DNA of 64,000 nucleotides, taken from NCBI RefSeq assembly GCF_001613425.1, contig NZ_BDCI01000003.1, positions 248,001 through 312,000 of the forward strand, given 5' to 3'. Below are positions 35,350-44,785 of this stretch, one piece after another. The notes beneath the pieces are model-generated. The model was not told the DNA's origin and did not search any database. It saw only the letters and a list, made by a program, of their open reading frames with translations. This DNA comes from Nocardia vulneris (GTDB lineage: Bacteria; Actinomycetota; Actinomycetes; Mycobacteriales; Mycobacteriaceae). Within the stretch, counting starts at the first letter, position 1. Every line of letters starts with the position of its first letter. Position numbers and translations under genes: made by a program.

Positions 35350-38024
35350 TTGCCGCTCAGTTCCGCGAGCCGGGCGCTGATCCGGGCCACCTCGGCGGTG
35401 GCGATCTCTTGCCGCGTCTTGATCTTGGCGACCACCGGTTCCGGCGCCTTGGCGAGGAAGGCCTCGTTGCCGAGCTTGGCCGTGGTGGTGGCCACCTCCT
35501 TCTCCGCGACGCCCAGATCCTTTTCCAGACGGCGACGTTCGGCATCCAGATCGACCGCACCGGAGGTGTCCAGCTCCACCGTGACGGTGGCCGCGCTCAG
35601 CCGGACCTCCAGCGAGGCGGTCGCCGCGAAATCGGCGCCGGGTTCGGTGAGCCGGGCCAGGTTCGCCACCGGTGCGTGCAGGTCGGTCAGTCCGGCCGCG
35701 TCGAGACCGTTGAGTTTGGCCGCCACCTTCTGCTTGTCCGCCAGACCCTGGTCGCTGCGGAACCGGCGGATCTCGGTGATGAGCCGTTGGGTGTCCGAAA
35801 CCCGTTGCGCGGAAACCTGATCGGTCGGCACGCCGGTGGCCTGCGGCCAGGCCGCGACCACCAGGGATTCGCCGCCGGTCAGCGCCTGCCACAGCGATTC
35901 GGTGACGAACGGGATGACCGGGTGCAGCAGCCGCAGCACCGCGTCCAGCACGGTGCCGAGCACCACCCTGGTCGATTCGGCGCGGGTCTCCTCGGCCGCG
36001 AACTGCACCTTGGTCAATTCCAGGTACCAGTCACACAATTCGTCCCAGGCGAAGTGGTACAGCGCCTCGCAGGCCTTGCTGAACTCGTAGGCGTCGAAGG
36101 CCGAATCCACTTCGGCGCGCACCTCTTCGAGCCGGTCCAGGATCCAGCGGTCGGCATCGGTGAGCGTGGCACGATCCGGCAGCGCCCCGGTGTGCGCGCC
36201 GTTCATGAGCGCGAACTTGGTGGCGTTGAACAACTTCGTCACGAAACTGCGCGAGGCGAGCGCGTGCTGTTCCCCGACCGCCGCGTCGCTGCCCGGCTGG
36301 GCACCGCGCGCCAGCGTGAAACGCACTGTGTCCGCGCCGTATTCGTTGATCCACACCAGCGGATCGATGCCGTTGCCGCGCGACTTGGACATCTTCTTGC
36401 CGTACTGATCGCGAATCAGGCCGTGCAGGAACACATCTTTGAACGGCACCTGGCGCGCACCGTTCTTGCCCGCGGTGAGCACCGGGTCGTCGGCCACGAA
36501 GGTGCCGAACATCATCATCCGGGCCACCCAGAAGAACAGGATGTCGTAGCCGGTGACGAGCACGTTCGTCGGATAGAACTTTTCCAGTTCCGGTGTGGCG
36601 TCCGGCCAGCCCAGCGTGGAGAAGGGCCACAGCCCGGAGGAGAACCAGGTGTCGAGCACGTCCGGGTCCTGCACGTAGCCCTCGGGCGCGGTCTCGTCGG
36701 GACCGACGCACAGCACCTCGCCCTCGGGGCCGTACCAGATCGGGATGCGGTGACCCCACCACAGCTGCCGCGAAATGCACCAGTCGTGCATGTTGTCGAC
36801 CCAGTCGAACCAGCGCGGCTCGGAGCTGGCCGGGTGAATCACGGTGTCGCCGTTGCGCACCGCGTCACCGGCGGCCTTGGCCAGCGTCTCGACCTTGACC
36901 CACCACTGCATGGACAGGCGCGGTTCGATCGGCTCACCGCTGCGCTCGGAATGCCCGACGCTGTGCAGGTACGGCCGCTTCTCGGCGACCACTCGGCCCT
37001 CGGCCGCGAGCCGCTCGCGCACCGCGACGCGCGCCTCGAAGCGGTCCATGCCGTCGAATTCGGTTCCGGTATCGACGATCCGCCCGCGCTCGTCCATGAT
37101 GTTCGGCATCGGCAGGCTGTGCCGCACGCCCATCTCGAAGTCGTTCGGATCGTGCGCGGGGGTGATCTTCACTGCGCCGGAACCGAATTCGGGATCGACG
37201 TAGTCGTCGGCGATGATCGGGATCTGCCGGCCGGTGATGGGGTGTTCCAGGGTGGTGCCGACCAGCGCCCGGTAGCGCGGGTCGTCCGGATGCACGGCCA
37301 CCGCGGTGTCGCCGAGCATCGTCTCGACGCGGGTGGTCGCGACGATCACGTGCGGTTCGTTGTCGTCGAGCGAGCCGTACCGCAGCGAGACCAGCTCGCC
37401 TTCGACGTCCTCGTACTTGACCTCGATATCGGAGATGGCGGTGCGCAGCGCGGGTGACCAGTTGACCAGTCGCTCGGCGCGGTAGATCAGCCCGGCGTCG
37501 TAGAGCCGCTTGAAGATCGTCTGCACGGCGCGGGACAGGCCGTCGTCGAGGGTGAATCGGTCCCGGCTCCAGTCGACGCCGTCGCCGAGCGCGCGCATCT
37601 GCCACTGGATGGCGCCACCGGATTCGCGCTTCCAGTCCCACACCTTGTCGATGAACAGCTCGCGGCCGAAGTCTTCCTTGGTCTTGCCGTCGACGGCCAG
37701 CTGCTTCTCCACCACTGTCTGGGTGGAGATTCCGGCGTGGTCCATGCCGGGCAGCCACAGCACCTCGTAGCCCTGCATGCGCTTGCGGCGGGTGAGGGTG
37801 TCCATCAGGGTGTGGTCGAGGGCATGGCCGATGTGCAGGTTGCCGGTGACGTTCGGCGGGGGTAGCACGATGGAGTACGGCGGCTTGTCGCTGGTGACGT
37901 CCGCCTCGAAATAGCCAGCGGCTACCCAGCGCTCGTACATCGAGGCCTCTACCTCGCCGGGGTTCCAGCTCTTGGGAAGGGCATCGGCACGATTACGTGG
38001 ATTGTCAGGGGCTGCGCTGGTCAC
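35346..38024 (-). CDS. valS: Valyl-tRNA synthetase
   Basis: 892 residues. [19 protein letters not shown] carries the HIGH motif and [16 protein letters not shown] the KMSKS motif. An editing CP1 domain lies between, an anticodon domain follows, and the C-terminus is a Val-RS coiled coil ([20 protein letters not shown]). It charges tRNA-Val. The GTG at 38024 is used. It is the first gene of the overlapping valS-folC-DUF4233 unit. No T-box is visible upstream; the hairpin there ends the previous gene. Confidence 0.98.
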   Translation of the reverse strand: MTSAAPDNPRNRADALPKSWNPGEVEASMYERWVAAGYFEADVTSDKPPYSIVLPPPNVTGNLHIGHALDHTLMDTLTRRKRMQGYEVLWLPGMDHAGISTQTVVEKQLAVDGKTKEDFGRELFIDKVWDWKRESGGAIQWQMRALGDGVDWSRDRFTLDDGLSRAVQTIFKRLYDAGLIYRAERLVNWSPALRTAISDIEVKYEDVEGELVSLRYGSLDDNEPHVIVATTRVETMLGDTAVAVHPDDPRYRALVGTTLEHPITGRQIPIIADDYVDPEFGSGAVKITPAHDPNDFEMGVRHSLPMPNIMDERGRIVDTGTEFDGMDRFEARVAVRERLAAEGRVVAEKRPYLHSVGHSERSGEPIEPRLSMQWWVKVETLAKAAGDAVRNGDTVIHPASSEPRWFDWVDNMHDWCISRQLWWGHRIPIWYGPEGEVLCVGPDETAPEGYVQDPDVLDTWFSSGLWPFSTLGWPDATPELEKFYPTNVLVTGYDILFFWVARMMMFGTFVADDPVLTAGKNGARQVPFKDVFLHGLIRDQYGKKMSKSRGNGIDPLVWINEYGADTVRFTLARGAQPGSDAAVGEQHALASRSFVTKLFNATKFALMNGAHTGALPDRATLTDADRWILDRLEEVRAEVDSAFDAYEFSKACEALYHFAWDELCDWYLELTKVQFAAEETRAESTRVVLGTVLDAVLRLLHPVIPFVTESLWQALTGGESLVVAAWPQATGVPTDQVSAQRVSDTQRLITEIRRFRSDQGLADKQKVAAKLNGLDAAGLTDLHAPVANLARLTEPGADFAATASLEVRLSAATVTVELDTSGAVDLDAERRRLEKDLGVAEKEVATTTAKLGNEAFLAKAPEPVVAKIKTRQEIATAEVARISARLAELSGK

Positions 38025-38094
38025 CCGACGATTCTAGTAGTCGGGCTCAACGGAATTCCGCAGGGGCGGGGGGTGCGCGCACAAACAAAAAGTA

Positions 38095-38137
38095 AGGCGG
38101 AGTCTTCGGTGGATGAGGGACACCGAAGACTCCGCCT
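38095..38137 (-). terminator. Strong intrinsic terminator downstream of the flavoprotein gene
   Basis: A perfect 17-bp stem (AGGCGGAGTCTTCGGTG at 38095-38111 with its complement at 38121-38137) and a 9-base loop. On the minus strand it is followed by TTACTTTTTGTTTG, a true U-tract. It lies 80 bases after the stop of the thioredoxin-reductase-like gene and just before valS, so it insulates valS from that gene. Confidence 0.88.
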
Positions 38138-38217
38138 ACAACTGATAGCTTACCGTCCCAGCTGGAAGTGTTCCGGAATCCATACGGAATTCTCAGCTTC
38201 GGACGATACCGCCCCGG

Positions 38218-39141
38218 CTAACCCGTCGAAACGGGCATTTGGGCGGCCGCCAGGGCCAGATCACCGTTGATGTCGACCGCGGCGGTATAGCCCGCGCCCG
38301 CCGCGACGACCACCTGAGCCGCGGCGTTCGCGACGTTCCCCGCGGCCCAGACTCCGGGCACGCTGGTGCGCCCCGCGGGGTCGGCGAGCACCCATCCCTT
38401 GTCATCGAATTCGCAGCCGAGCCCGTGCAGCAGATCGGCTTCCGGCACGAAACGCGGCGCGACGAACAGCGCCGCGCGCGCAATGGTCCGGCCGTCGGTC
38501 AGTTCCACTGCGCGCAACGTGCCGTCCACCACCAGCCGGGCGACCGTACCCTCGACGATCCGCACGCCCACCGCGGCGAGCCGCGCACGGTCGGCGTCGG
38601 ACAGTGCCATGGTGTGCGGGAACAGGACCACGTCGGCGGACCATTGCGGCAGCAGCAACGCGAGGTGCAGCACCCGGGGGTCCGCCCCGCCGAGCAAGCC
38701 CAGCGGCTGGTCACGCACCTCGTAGCCGTGGCAGTACGGACAGTGCAGCACCTCGGCGCCCCACCGTTCCCGCACGCCGGGCAGGTCCGGCAGTTCATCG
38801 CGCAGACCGGTCGCGATCAGCAACCGGTGCGCCGTCAGTACCCGGCCGCTCGCCAGCCGGACGGTGAAATCCGCACTCCCCTCGATCTTTTCGGCCTTCG
38901 TCACGACATCATCGATCAGCTCGCCCCCGTAGCCCGCGACCTCGGCCGCGCCGGCGCTCAGCAGTTCGCCGGGCGGCATGCCGTCCCGCGAGAGGAACCC
39001 GTGCATGTGCTCGGCGGGCGCATTGCGCGCCGGTCCCCCGCGCACCACCGCGACCCGGCGTCGCGACCTGGTCAGCACCAGCGCCGCGGACAGTCCCGCC
39101 GCGCCCCCGCCGACCACCACTACCTCGTATATCTCGTTCAT
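38218..39141 (-). CDS. Thioredoxin reductase-like FAD/NAD(P) oxidoreductase
   Basis: 307 residues. VVVVGGGAAGLSAALVLTRS is the FAD loop. HCPYCHGYE is the redox CxxC of thioredoxin-reductase-like enzymes, and GVWAAGNVANAAAQVVVAAG replaces the usual GD...A FAD motif near the end. The NADPH loop reads LGLLGGADPRV, which is weak. It may reduce a small disulfide partner rather than thioredoxin. It is divergent from an XRE-cupin regulator and ends in a strong terminator. Confidence 0.85.
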   Translation of the reverse strand: MNEIYEVVVVGGGAAGLSAALVLTRSRRRVAVVRGGPARNAPAEHMHGFLSRDGMPPGELLSAGAAEVAGYGGELIDDVVTKAEKIEGSADFTVRLASGRVLTAHRLLIATGLRDELPDLPGVRERWGAEVLHCPYCHGYEVRDQPLGLLGGADPRVLHLALLLPQWSADVVLFPHTMALSDADRARLAAVGVRIVEGTVARLVVDGTLRAVELTDGRTIARAALFVAPRFVPEADLLHGLGCEFDDKGWVLADPAGRTSVPGVWAAGNVANAAAQVVVAAGAGYTAAVDINGDLALAAAQMPVSTG

Positions 39142-39187
39142 CCAGTGATCACCTCCGTCGACAGCGTGCCGCTCCGCGTCCTGTTAC

Positions 39188-39203
39188 GGCAACCATTATT
39201 GCC
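39188..39203. promoter_or_regulatory. Inverted repeat between the flavoprotein and XRE-cupin genes
   Basis: GGCAA-CCATTA-TTGCC, in the 92-base gap between two divergent genes, within a -10-like AT-rich patch. It is a plausible operator for the XRE-cupin regulator, controlling both directions. No experimental support. Confidence 0.4.
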
Positions 39204-39233
39204 AATTCCGGGAAATCGAGGTGCACTGGAGTG

Positions 39234-39827
39234 ATGGAGAACCAGCCGACCATCGCCGCGACGCTCGCCGACATCGGTCCCCGGCTCAAAGCGGCGCGCA
39301 CCCAGCGCAAAGTCACCTTGACCGCCTTGGCCGAGACGACCGGGATCTCCAAGAGCACACTGTCGCGGCTGGAATCCGGCCAGCGCCGCGCCAGCCTCGA
39401 ATTGCTGCTGCCGATCGCGCAGGCCCTGCAGGTACCGCTCGACGAACTCGTCGCCGCCCCCCGCAACGCCGATCCGCGGGTGCACGCTCCCGCGCGGAAG
39501 ATCAACGGTATCACCGTCTTTCCGCTCACCCGGCAGCCCGGACCGTTGCAGGCCTTCAAGATGGTGCTGCCCGCCGATCGCACCGAACCGGAGGCGCGGG
39601 TGCACGAGGGCTACGAGTGGCTCTATGTCCTGTCCGGCCAGTTGCGGATGATCCTCGGCGAGCACGATGTCGTGCTCGGCCCCGGTGAAGCCGCCGAATT
39701 CGATACCCGGCAACCGCATTGGTTCGGCAGTGCCGGCCGCGGTCCGGTGGAATTGCTCAGCCTCTTCGGCAGTCAGGGCGAGCGGATGCACCTGCGGGCC
39801 CGGCCCCGCCGGGGCCGCACGGATTGA
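39234..39827 (+). CDS. XRE-family regulator with C-terminal cupin domain
   Basis: 197 residues. Residues 10-70 are an XRE helix-turn-helix (LKAARTQRKVTLTALAETTG, ISKSTLSRLESGQRRASLEL). Residues 100-190 are a cupin barrel (RVHEGYEWLYVLSGQLRMIL, LGPGEAAEFDTRQPHWF), likely the effector or metal site. Such regulators often control adjacent oxidoreductases, here the divergent thioredoxin-reductase-like gene. ATG 39234 or the GTG three bases earlier may be used. Confidence 0.85.
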   Translation: MENQPTIAATLADIGPRLKAARTQRKVTLTALAETTGISKSTLSRLESGQRRASLELLLPIAQALQVPLDELVAAPRNADPRVHAPARKINGITVFPLTRQPGPLQAFKMVLPADRTEPEARVHEGYEWLYVLSGQLRMILGEHDVVLGPGEAAEFDTRQPHWFGSAGRGPVELLSLFGSQGERMHLRARPRRGRTD

Positions 39828-39877
39828 TCACAATTCAGCTGTGTCCGTATTGTCCGTTCTTGCCAGATCGGCTCGAG

Positions 39878-40732
39878 ATGCGGACGCTGGAGAGTGTGAA
39901 CGGATCCGGTAGTCGCCTTCAGGGGAATCTCAGTGAAAAACCAGGGTATTCCCCGTTGCGACGCCGAAGACGATTGGGGACGCTGGAAGAGGTGAAGCCC
40001 CCGCTCGACACGTACGCCGACGAAGCCGTGCTCCCGCTCGCCGAAGCCGCGCTACCCGCCGAGGCCGACTGGCCGCCCGCGGACCTGCTCGCCACGGAAG
40101 TGGTGCCGCCCGTCTTCGCCCCCGACGCCGTGCACGACCTGCGGGGTAGTTCCATCGATGAATTGCAGTACCCCGCAACCGCGGCCCTGGTCGTCGCGGG
40201 TTTGCCGGGCGCGGGAAAAAGCACCGTGCTGCGCCGTTTCTTCGGCACCGACACCGACGCCGAGCAGCCGTCCGGCGGACCGGAAGGTTCGGTGGTGCTC
40301 GATTCGCTCCAGGTCCGCAATCGGTTGCGGCACCGGCTCGGCTGGCTGCCCTACGCGCTGTGGCGGCCGGTGGTGCACGTCGCACATTTCGCCGGAATCC
40401 ATGCGGCACTGCGCGATACGGACGGTCCGGTGGTGATCCACGACTGCGCCACCGTCGGGTGGGCGCGACGGGTGATCTCGTTCTGGGCCGCCGGATACGG
40501 CCGCGAACTGCACGTGATCCTGCTCGACGTGCCCGCCACCGTGGCCAAGGCCGGTCAGCACGCGCGGGGGCGGCGATCCAACCGAATGACATTCGTGCTG
40601 CACTGCTTTCGCTGGCGTCAGCTGATGGAACGGCTGCGCTCCGGGCAGACCATGCGGCCCGCGCCGGAGTCGCTGGTGATCGTCGACCGGCGCACGGTCA
40701 ACCGGATGCGCCGAGTCACCTTCGCCGCGTAG
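39878..40732 (+). CDS. P-loop ATPase / kinase-like protein
   Basis: About 284 residues. ALVVAGLPGAGKSTVLRRFF is a Walker A loop. VVIHDCATVGWARR and the ELHVILLDVPATVAKAGQHA region resemble small-molecule or zeta-toxin-like kinases of the AAA_33 group. The arginine-rich GRRSNRMTFVLHCFRW could be a lid. The first 90 residues are not conserved and the start is uncertain (ATG 39878, GTG 39896 or GTG 39992). No antitoxin-like partner is adjacent. The substrate is unknown. Confidence 0.65.
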   Translation: MRTLESVNGSGSRLQGNLSEKPGYSPLRRRRRLGTLEEVKPPLDTYADEAVLPLAEAALPAEADWPPADLLATEVVPPVFAPDAVHDLRGSSIDELQYPATAALVVAGLPGAGKSTVLRRFFGTDTDAEQPSGGPEGSVVLDSLQVRNRLRHRLGWLPYALWRPVVHVAHFAGIHAALRDTDGPVVIHDCATVGWARRVISFWAAGYGRELHVILLDVPATVAKAGQHARGRRSNRMTFVLHCFRWRQLMERLRSGQTMRPAPESLVIVDRRTVNRMRRVTFAA

Positions 40733-40744
40733 CGGATTACGCGC

Positions 40745-41701
40745 TCACGGCACCAGCACGGTGAGCGCGCCGCGCACGGCACGCACCGTGATCGGCAGCG
40801 CGCCCGCCGGTTCGCCGTCGGCCGTGGCCGGGGTGTCGGGTGCGGCGAGCGTGATCTCCGCGGCGCGATACTGGGTGACCTTCGGGTGGATCTGCCGCTT
40901 GCCCGCCGACAGCGCGGGCAGCAGCCGCAGCATCTCGCGGCGCGACAGCGCGCCGACGACGGTCAGATCGAGCAGCCCGTCGTCCATCTCCGCGTCCGGG
41001 CAGATCAGCATGCCCCCGCCGTAGGTGCGGGTGTTGCCGATCGCGACCATCACCGCGTCGATCTCCAGGTTCGAGCCGCCGCCGGGGTTGGTCAGTCCGT
41101 CGGTGACCGCGCCGGTCAAAGCCATCCGGTAAGGCACGGGGAACAGGCGCGAGATCTCGGCCAGTGCCGCCACGGTGTAGCGCAGACGGCCTTTCGGCCA
41201 GCTCATCCGGTTCGCGCGCAGGCTGACCCTGGCGTCGAACCCGGTGCCGGACACGGTGGCGAACCAGGTCGGCGCCGAACCCGGTACCGGCGCGTCGATC
41301 CGGCCGAGATCGATGGCGCGCTCGCGCCCGTCGAGCACGACATCGGCGGCGGCCACCGGATCCTCGGTCGGGATGCCGAGTTCCCTGGCGAGATCGTTGC
41401 CGGTGCCCGCCGGAATCATGCCGAGCGGCACGCCCGTTTCGGCGACGGCGGCGAGGATCACGTTCACCAGACCGTCGCCGCCGATGCAGACCACCGCGTC
41501 CGGGCGGTCCCGTTCGATCGAATCCCGAACCTGCCGTACCGATTCGGCGGCGGAAGGCGCCCGCACCTCGGTGATCTCGACGCCACGCGCGCGCAGCCGC
41601 GCCAAAGCCGCATCCGCGACGTCGTGGCCCTTGCCGTGCCCGGACCGCGGATTGGTCACCACGGTGACCGAACGCGCGCTGCGGGATGAATCCTGTGTCA
41701 C
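40745..41701 (-). CDS. Diacylglycerol kinase-family lipid kinase
   Basis: 318 residues. VTVVTNPRSGHGKGHD, VVCIGGDGLVNVILAAVAET and MIPAGTGNDLARELGIP are the signature motifs of the DAGK_cat family (YegS, DgkB, Rv2252). These phosphorylate diacylglycerol or other lipids with ATP. The GTG start overlaps the AgpS-like stop (GTGA), so the two enzymes are coupled, suggesting joint work on ether or glycerol lipids. Confidence 0.9.
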   Translation of the reverse strand: MTQDSSRSARSVTVVTNPRSGHGKGHDVADAALARLRARGVEITEVRAPSAAESVRQVRDSIERDRPDAVVCIGGDGLVNVILAAVAETGVPLGMIPAGTGNDLARELGIPTEDPVAAADVVLDGRERAIDLGRIDAPVPGSAPTWFATVSGTGFDARVSLRANRMSWPKGRLRYTVAALAEISRLFPVPYRMALTGAVTDGLTNPGGGSNLEIDAVMVAIGNTRTYGGGMLICPDAEMDDGLLDLTVVGALSRREMLRLLPALSAGKRQIHPKVTQYRAAEITLAAPDTPATADGEPAGALPITVRAVRGALTVLVP

Positions 41702-43353
41702 GGAACCAGCTTTCCAGGATTGAGGATGCCCGCAGGATCCACTTCGGCTTTTACCGCGCGCAGCACGCGCACCCCGAGATCGCCGATCTCGGCGGGTAGC
41801 CAAGGCCGATGATCGGTGCCGACCGCGTGGTGATGGGTGATGGTGCCGCCCGCCGCCACGATCGCGTCGCCGACGGCCTGTTTCGCGATGTGCCACTGCG
41901 CGATCGGATCGTCGAGCTGTTTGGCGACGATGGTGAAGTACAGCGAGGCGCCCGTCGGGTAGGTGTGCGAGATGTGGCACATGACCAGCGGCGGGGTGCC
42001 CTGACCGGCGAGCGAGTCGGTGAGCGCCGCGGTGACCTTCGCCTTGAGCACCGGCACGTTCGACCAGATCGTCGCGGTCTCCAGGGTTTCGCACAGCACG
42101 CCGACATCGAGCAGCGCGTCACGCATGTAGGGCGCGCCGAAGCGGCCGTGTTCCCATTCCCGGGCCGGAGTTTCGCCGAGATCGGTGCCGCCCGCCGCGG
42201 CCAGCAACCCCCCCGCCTCGGCACTGCGCGCCGCGACGTGCGCCGCGCTGCCCTCGAATGTGGTGATGGCCAGGCAACCGGTGACGGCATTGCCGCCGAT
42301 ATCGCCCGCGCGCGCTAGGTTGATGCCGGTTTCGGCCTCGTCGGACAGGCGCAGCACGGTCGGTGCCGCCCCCGCCTGCACCACCGAACGCAGTGCGGCG
42401 GTGCCGGTTTCGAAGTCGGGGAAAGACCACGCTCGGTACGCAACGGTTTCCGGCACCGGGTGCACCCGCACCGTCACCTCGGTGATCACGCCGAGCGCGC
42501 CTTCGGAACCGACGAACAACTCACGCAGATCCGGGCCCGCCGCGGACGCCGGCGCGCGGCCGAGTTCCACTGTGCCGCTGGGGGTGGCGATCTTCAGCCG
42601 CTGCACCATGTCGTCGAAGCGGCCGTACCCCGCGGACGCCTGACCGGACGATCGGGTTGCCGCGAAACCGCCGATGGTGGCGAACTCGAAGCTCTGCGGA
42701 AAGTGGCCGAGCGAAAGCCCTTGCGCGGCAAGTAATTGCTCCGTGCGCGGACCGGTGAGACCGGCGCCGAGGGTTACCAGGCCGCTGATCGGGTCGACGT
42801 CGGTGACGGTATCGAGCCTGCGCAGGTCCACCGCGATCACGGCGTCGAAACGACCGCGGACCGGGTCGACGCCGCCCACCACGCTCGTTCCGCCGCCGAA
42901 CGGCACCACGGCGATCCCCTGCTCGGCGCAGTAGGCCAGCACAGCCAAGGCCTGCGCGTGGTCGGCGGGGGCGACGATGGCGTCGGGCGCGTCCTGCGGC
43001 TCTTCGGCACGACGGCGCAGCAGGTCGAAGGTGCTCTTACCGCCCGCGTGGCGCAACCGGTCGCGGTGGTCGGCCGACACATTGTCCGCGCCGACCACCC
43101 CGGCCAACCCGTCTCGCTGGTCCGGCGTGAGCGCCGACTCGCGGAGCAGCACATCGCCCTCATCGCGGCGCGCCACCGGGTCGCCGGACACTCCGAACAC
43201 CTGCGTCAAGAGGTTCCGGATCTGTGCCGACAGCGGCTTGTGTCCGGCGGGAATGCCCCAGGCATCCCAGACCATACCCGCCGCGGCCTCGGTTACGCCC
43301 GAGTTCTGCGCGGGAGTCGGTTCCTCGCCGGTGTGCTTCTGCGTCTCGACCAT
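41698..43353 (-). CDS. agpS: FAD-linked oxidase, alkyl-DHAP synthase-like (AgpS homologue)
   Basis: 551 residues. IAVVPFGGGTSVVGGVDPV is the FAD-binding PCMH motif, and LSLGHFPQSFEFATIGGFAA (then TRSSGQASAGYGRFDDMV) closely follows alkyldihydroxyacetonephosphate synthases and mycobacterial AgpS (Rv3107c). The C-terminus keeps THHHAVGTDHRPWL, the histidine run of AGPS. AGPS swaps acyl for alkyl on DHAP to begin ether lipids. It is divergent from a TetR gene through a palindromic operator and coupled to a lipid kinase, with glpD nearby. Confidence 0.85.
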   Translation of the reverse strand: MVETQKHTGEEPTPAQNSGVTEAAAGMVWDAWGIPAGHKPLSAQIRNLLTQVFGVSGDPVARRDEGDVLLRESALTPDQRDGLAGVVGADNVSADHRDRLRHAGGKSTFDLLRRRAEEPQDAPDAIVAPADHAQALAVLAYCAEQGIAVVPFGGGTSVVGGVDPVRGRFDAVIAVDLRRLDTVTDVDPISGLVTLGAGLTGPRTEQLLAAQGLSLGHFPQSFEFATIGGFAATRSSGQASAGYGRFDDMVQRLKIATPSGTVELGRAPASAAGPDLRELFVGSEGALGVITEVTVRVHPVPETVAYRAWSFPDFETGTAALRSVVQAGAAPTVLRLSDEAETGINLARAGDIGGNAVTGCLAITTFEGSAAHVAARSAEAGGLLAAAGGTDLGETPAREWEHGRFGAPYMRDALLDVGVLCETLETATIWSNVPVLKAKVTAALTDSLAGQGTPPLVMCHISHTYPTGASLYFTIVAKQLDDPIAQWHIAKQAVGDAIVAAGGTITHHHAVGTDHRPWLPAEIGDLGVRVLRAVKAEVDPAGILNPGKLVP

Positions 43354-43355
43354 GC

Positions 43356-43388
43356 GTTACAGTTTGACATAGAATGTCAAGTAGTAAC
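43356..43388. promoter_or_regulatory. Near-perfect 33-bp dyad, likely TetR operator
   Basis: The core TTGACAT-AGA-ATGTCAA (43364-43380) is flanked by GTTAC (43356-43360) and GTAAC (43384-43388), so 12 of 15 positions per arm match. It fills the 20-base gap between the divergent agpS-like and tetR genes and includes a -35-like TTGACA on both strands and the ATG at 43374. It is expected to repress both directions when the TetR protein binds. Confidence 0.6.
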
Positions 43389-44021
43389 GATGAGCCGCCG
43401 ACCCGAGGTGACACCTTGACCGCTCCGGACGAGTCCGCCGACACCGCCCCCTCCGCGATCGACCTCGCGATCTTCGAGGCCGCGCGCCGCTGCGTCGAGG
43501 AATTCGGCGTGCGGCGCACCACCCTCACCGAGGTGGCCCGGCGGGCCGGCGTCAGCAGGCCGACCGTCTACCGCCGATGGCCGGACACCGGTGCGCTGGT
43601 GGCCGAGCTGCTGGTGCGCGAGCTGCGCGCGATCGTCACCGACACCATGCCGCGCGCGGGCACCGGGCGGGCCCGATTGGTCGAGGGCATCGTCGCCGGC
43701 GCCGCGACGGTGCGCTCGAACTCGTTGTTCGGCAAAATCTTCCGCACCGACACCGACCTGATGCTCACCTACGTGTTCGGCCGGCTCGGCCGCAACCAAC
43801 GCGCCCTGATCGAACTGTTCGCGGCCGGAATCCGAGAAGGCCAGCAGGACGGCTCGATTCGCGCAGGCGACCCGGAACACCTGGCCACCATGCTGCTACT
43901 GATCGCGCAATCCGCCGTGCAATCCGCGGGCACGGTCGCGCCGATGCTGCGCGGCACCGAACTCGACGCCGAACTGCGCCACGCGATCAACGGCTACCTC
44001 GTTCCGGGTGCACCCCGGTGA
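43374..44021 (+). CDS. TetR family transcriptional regulator of the glycerol/ether-lipid module
   Basis: About 215 residues. AIFEAARRCVEEFGVRRTTL and TEVARRAGVSRPTVYRRWPD form the TetR helix-turn-helix. The ligand domain follows. ATG 43374 lies inside the dyad; a TTG at 43416 with GAGGTG five bases upstream is an equally good start and would free the operator from the coding region. It is divergent from the agpS-like gene and upstream of glpD, so it probably controls both. Confidence 0.85.
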   Translation: MSSSNDEPPTRGDTLTAPDESADTAPSAIDLAIFEAARRCVEEFGVRRTTLTEVARRAGVSRPTVYRRWPDTGALVAELLVRELRAIVTDTMPRAGTGRARLVEGIVAGAATVRSNSLFGKIFRTDTDLMLTYVFGRLGRNQRALIELFAAGIREGQQDGSIRAGDPEHLATMLLLIAQSAVQSAGTVAPMLRGTELDAELRHAINGYLVPGAPR

Positions 44022-44029
44022 AGACGGTT

Positions 44030-44735
44030 CAGGTTGTGCGCCAAGCGGTTCGGGTTGCCCCGGACGCGGTTCGGGCTACGCTCCACGCGGTTCGGGCTAC
44101 GCCCCACGTGGTTCAGGTTGCCCCCCCACGCCGCTCAGGTTTGCCCCCGGGCGGTTCAGCTTGCCCCACGCCGTTCGGGTTTCCCCCGCGCGGCTCAAGT
44201 TGGCCGGCGCGGTTCGGGGGGTGCCCCACCCGGCTCGGGTTACGCCCACGCGGTTCGGTTGCCCCCACGAGGTTCGAGTCACGCCCCACGCTCGGTTCAG
44301 GTTTGTTCCCCACGCCGTTCGGGTCGCCCATACGCGGTTCAAGTTGCTCCACGCCGTTCGGGTTTCCCCCCGCGCGGTTCAAGTTGGCCCGGCGCGGTTG
44401 CGGGGGTGCCCCACCCGGTTTGGGTTACGCCCACGCGGTTCGGTTGCCCCCACGAGGTTCGGGTCATGCCCCACGCTCGGTTCGGGTTGTGCCCCGCGCG
44501 GTTCAGGTTCCCCCACGCGGTTCAAGTTGCCCCCACGCCGTTCGGGTTTCCCCCACGCGATTCAAGGTTGCTCCCCCCGACGCCGTTCAGGTGGCGCCCC
44601 ACCCGGCTCGGGTTGCGCCCCACGCTCGGTTCGGGTTGTGCCCCGCGCGGTTCAGGTTGCCGCCCGGCGGGGTTCAGGTTGCCGCCCGGCGCGTTTCGGG
44701 GGGTGCCCTACTCGGTTCAGGGGCTGCCGCACACG
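44030..44735. repeat. Nested degenerate tandem-repeat array before glpD
   Basis: About 34 copies of a 17-22 bp unit, roughly CACGCGGTTCGGGTTGCCC, run over about 705 bases between tetR and glpD. A higher-order period of 183-184 bp is clear: the block starting ACGCCGTTCGGGTTTCCC occurs at 44168, 44351 and 44535, with the same following units in order. All three forward frames are open across much of it, but no ribosome-binding site or family supports a protein. It is not a CRISPR array: units abut without unique spacers. Function unknown. Confidence 0.85.
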
Positions 44736-44785
44736 ACTGCTGGGCGGCGCGCAGGCGATGCCATCGATATCGGAAAGGTAGTGCG

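Noticed and set aside
38095..38137. Possible T-box riboswitch upstream of valS
   Set aside because: The hairpin with its U-tract is a plain terminator for the flavoprotein gene. No T-box sequence or specifier stem is visible between it and valS.
44270..44290. tRNA-like GGTTCGAGTC element
   Set aside because: It is one of many copies of the array unit. No acceptor or anticodon stems can be formed around it.
44030..44735. CRISPR array or protein-coding repeats before glpD
   Set aside because: Units abut directly with no unique spacers, and no cas gene is near. All three frames are open because of composition, with no start signal for a protein.
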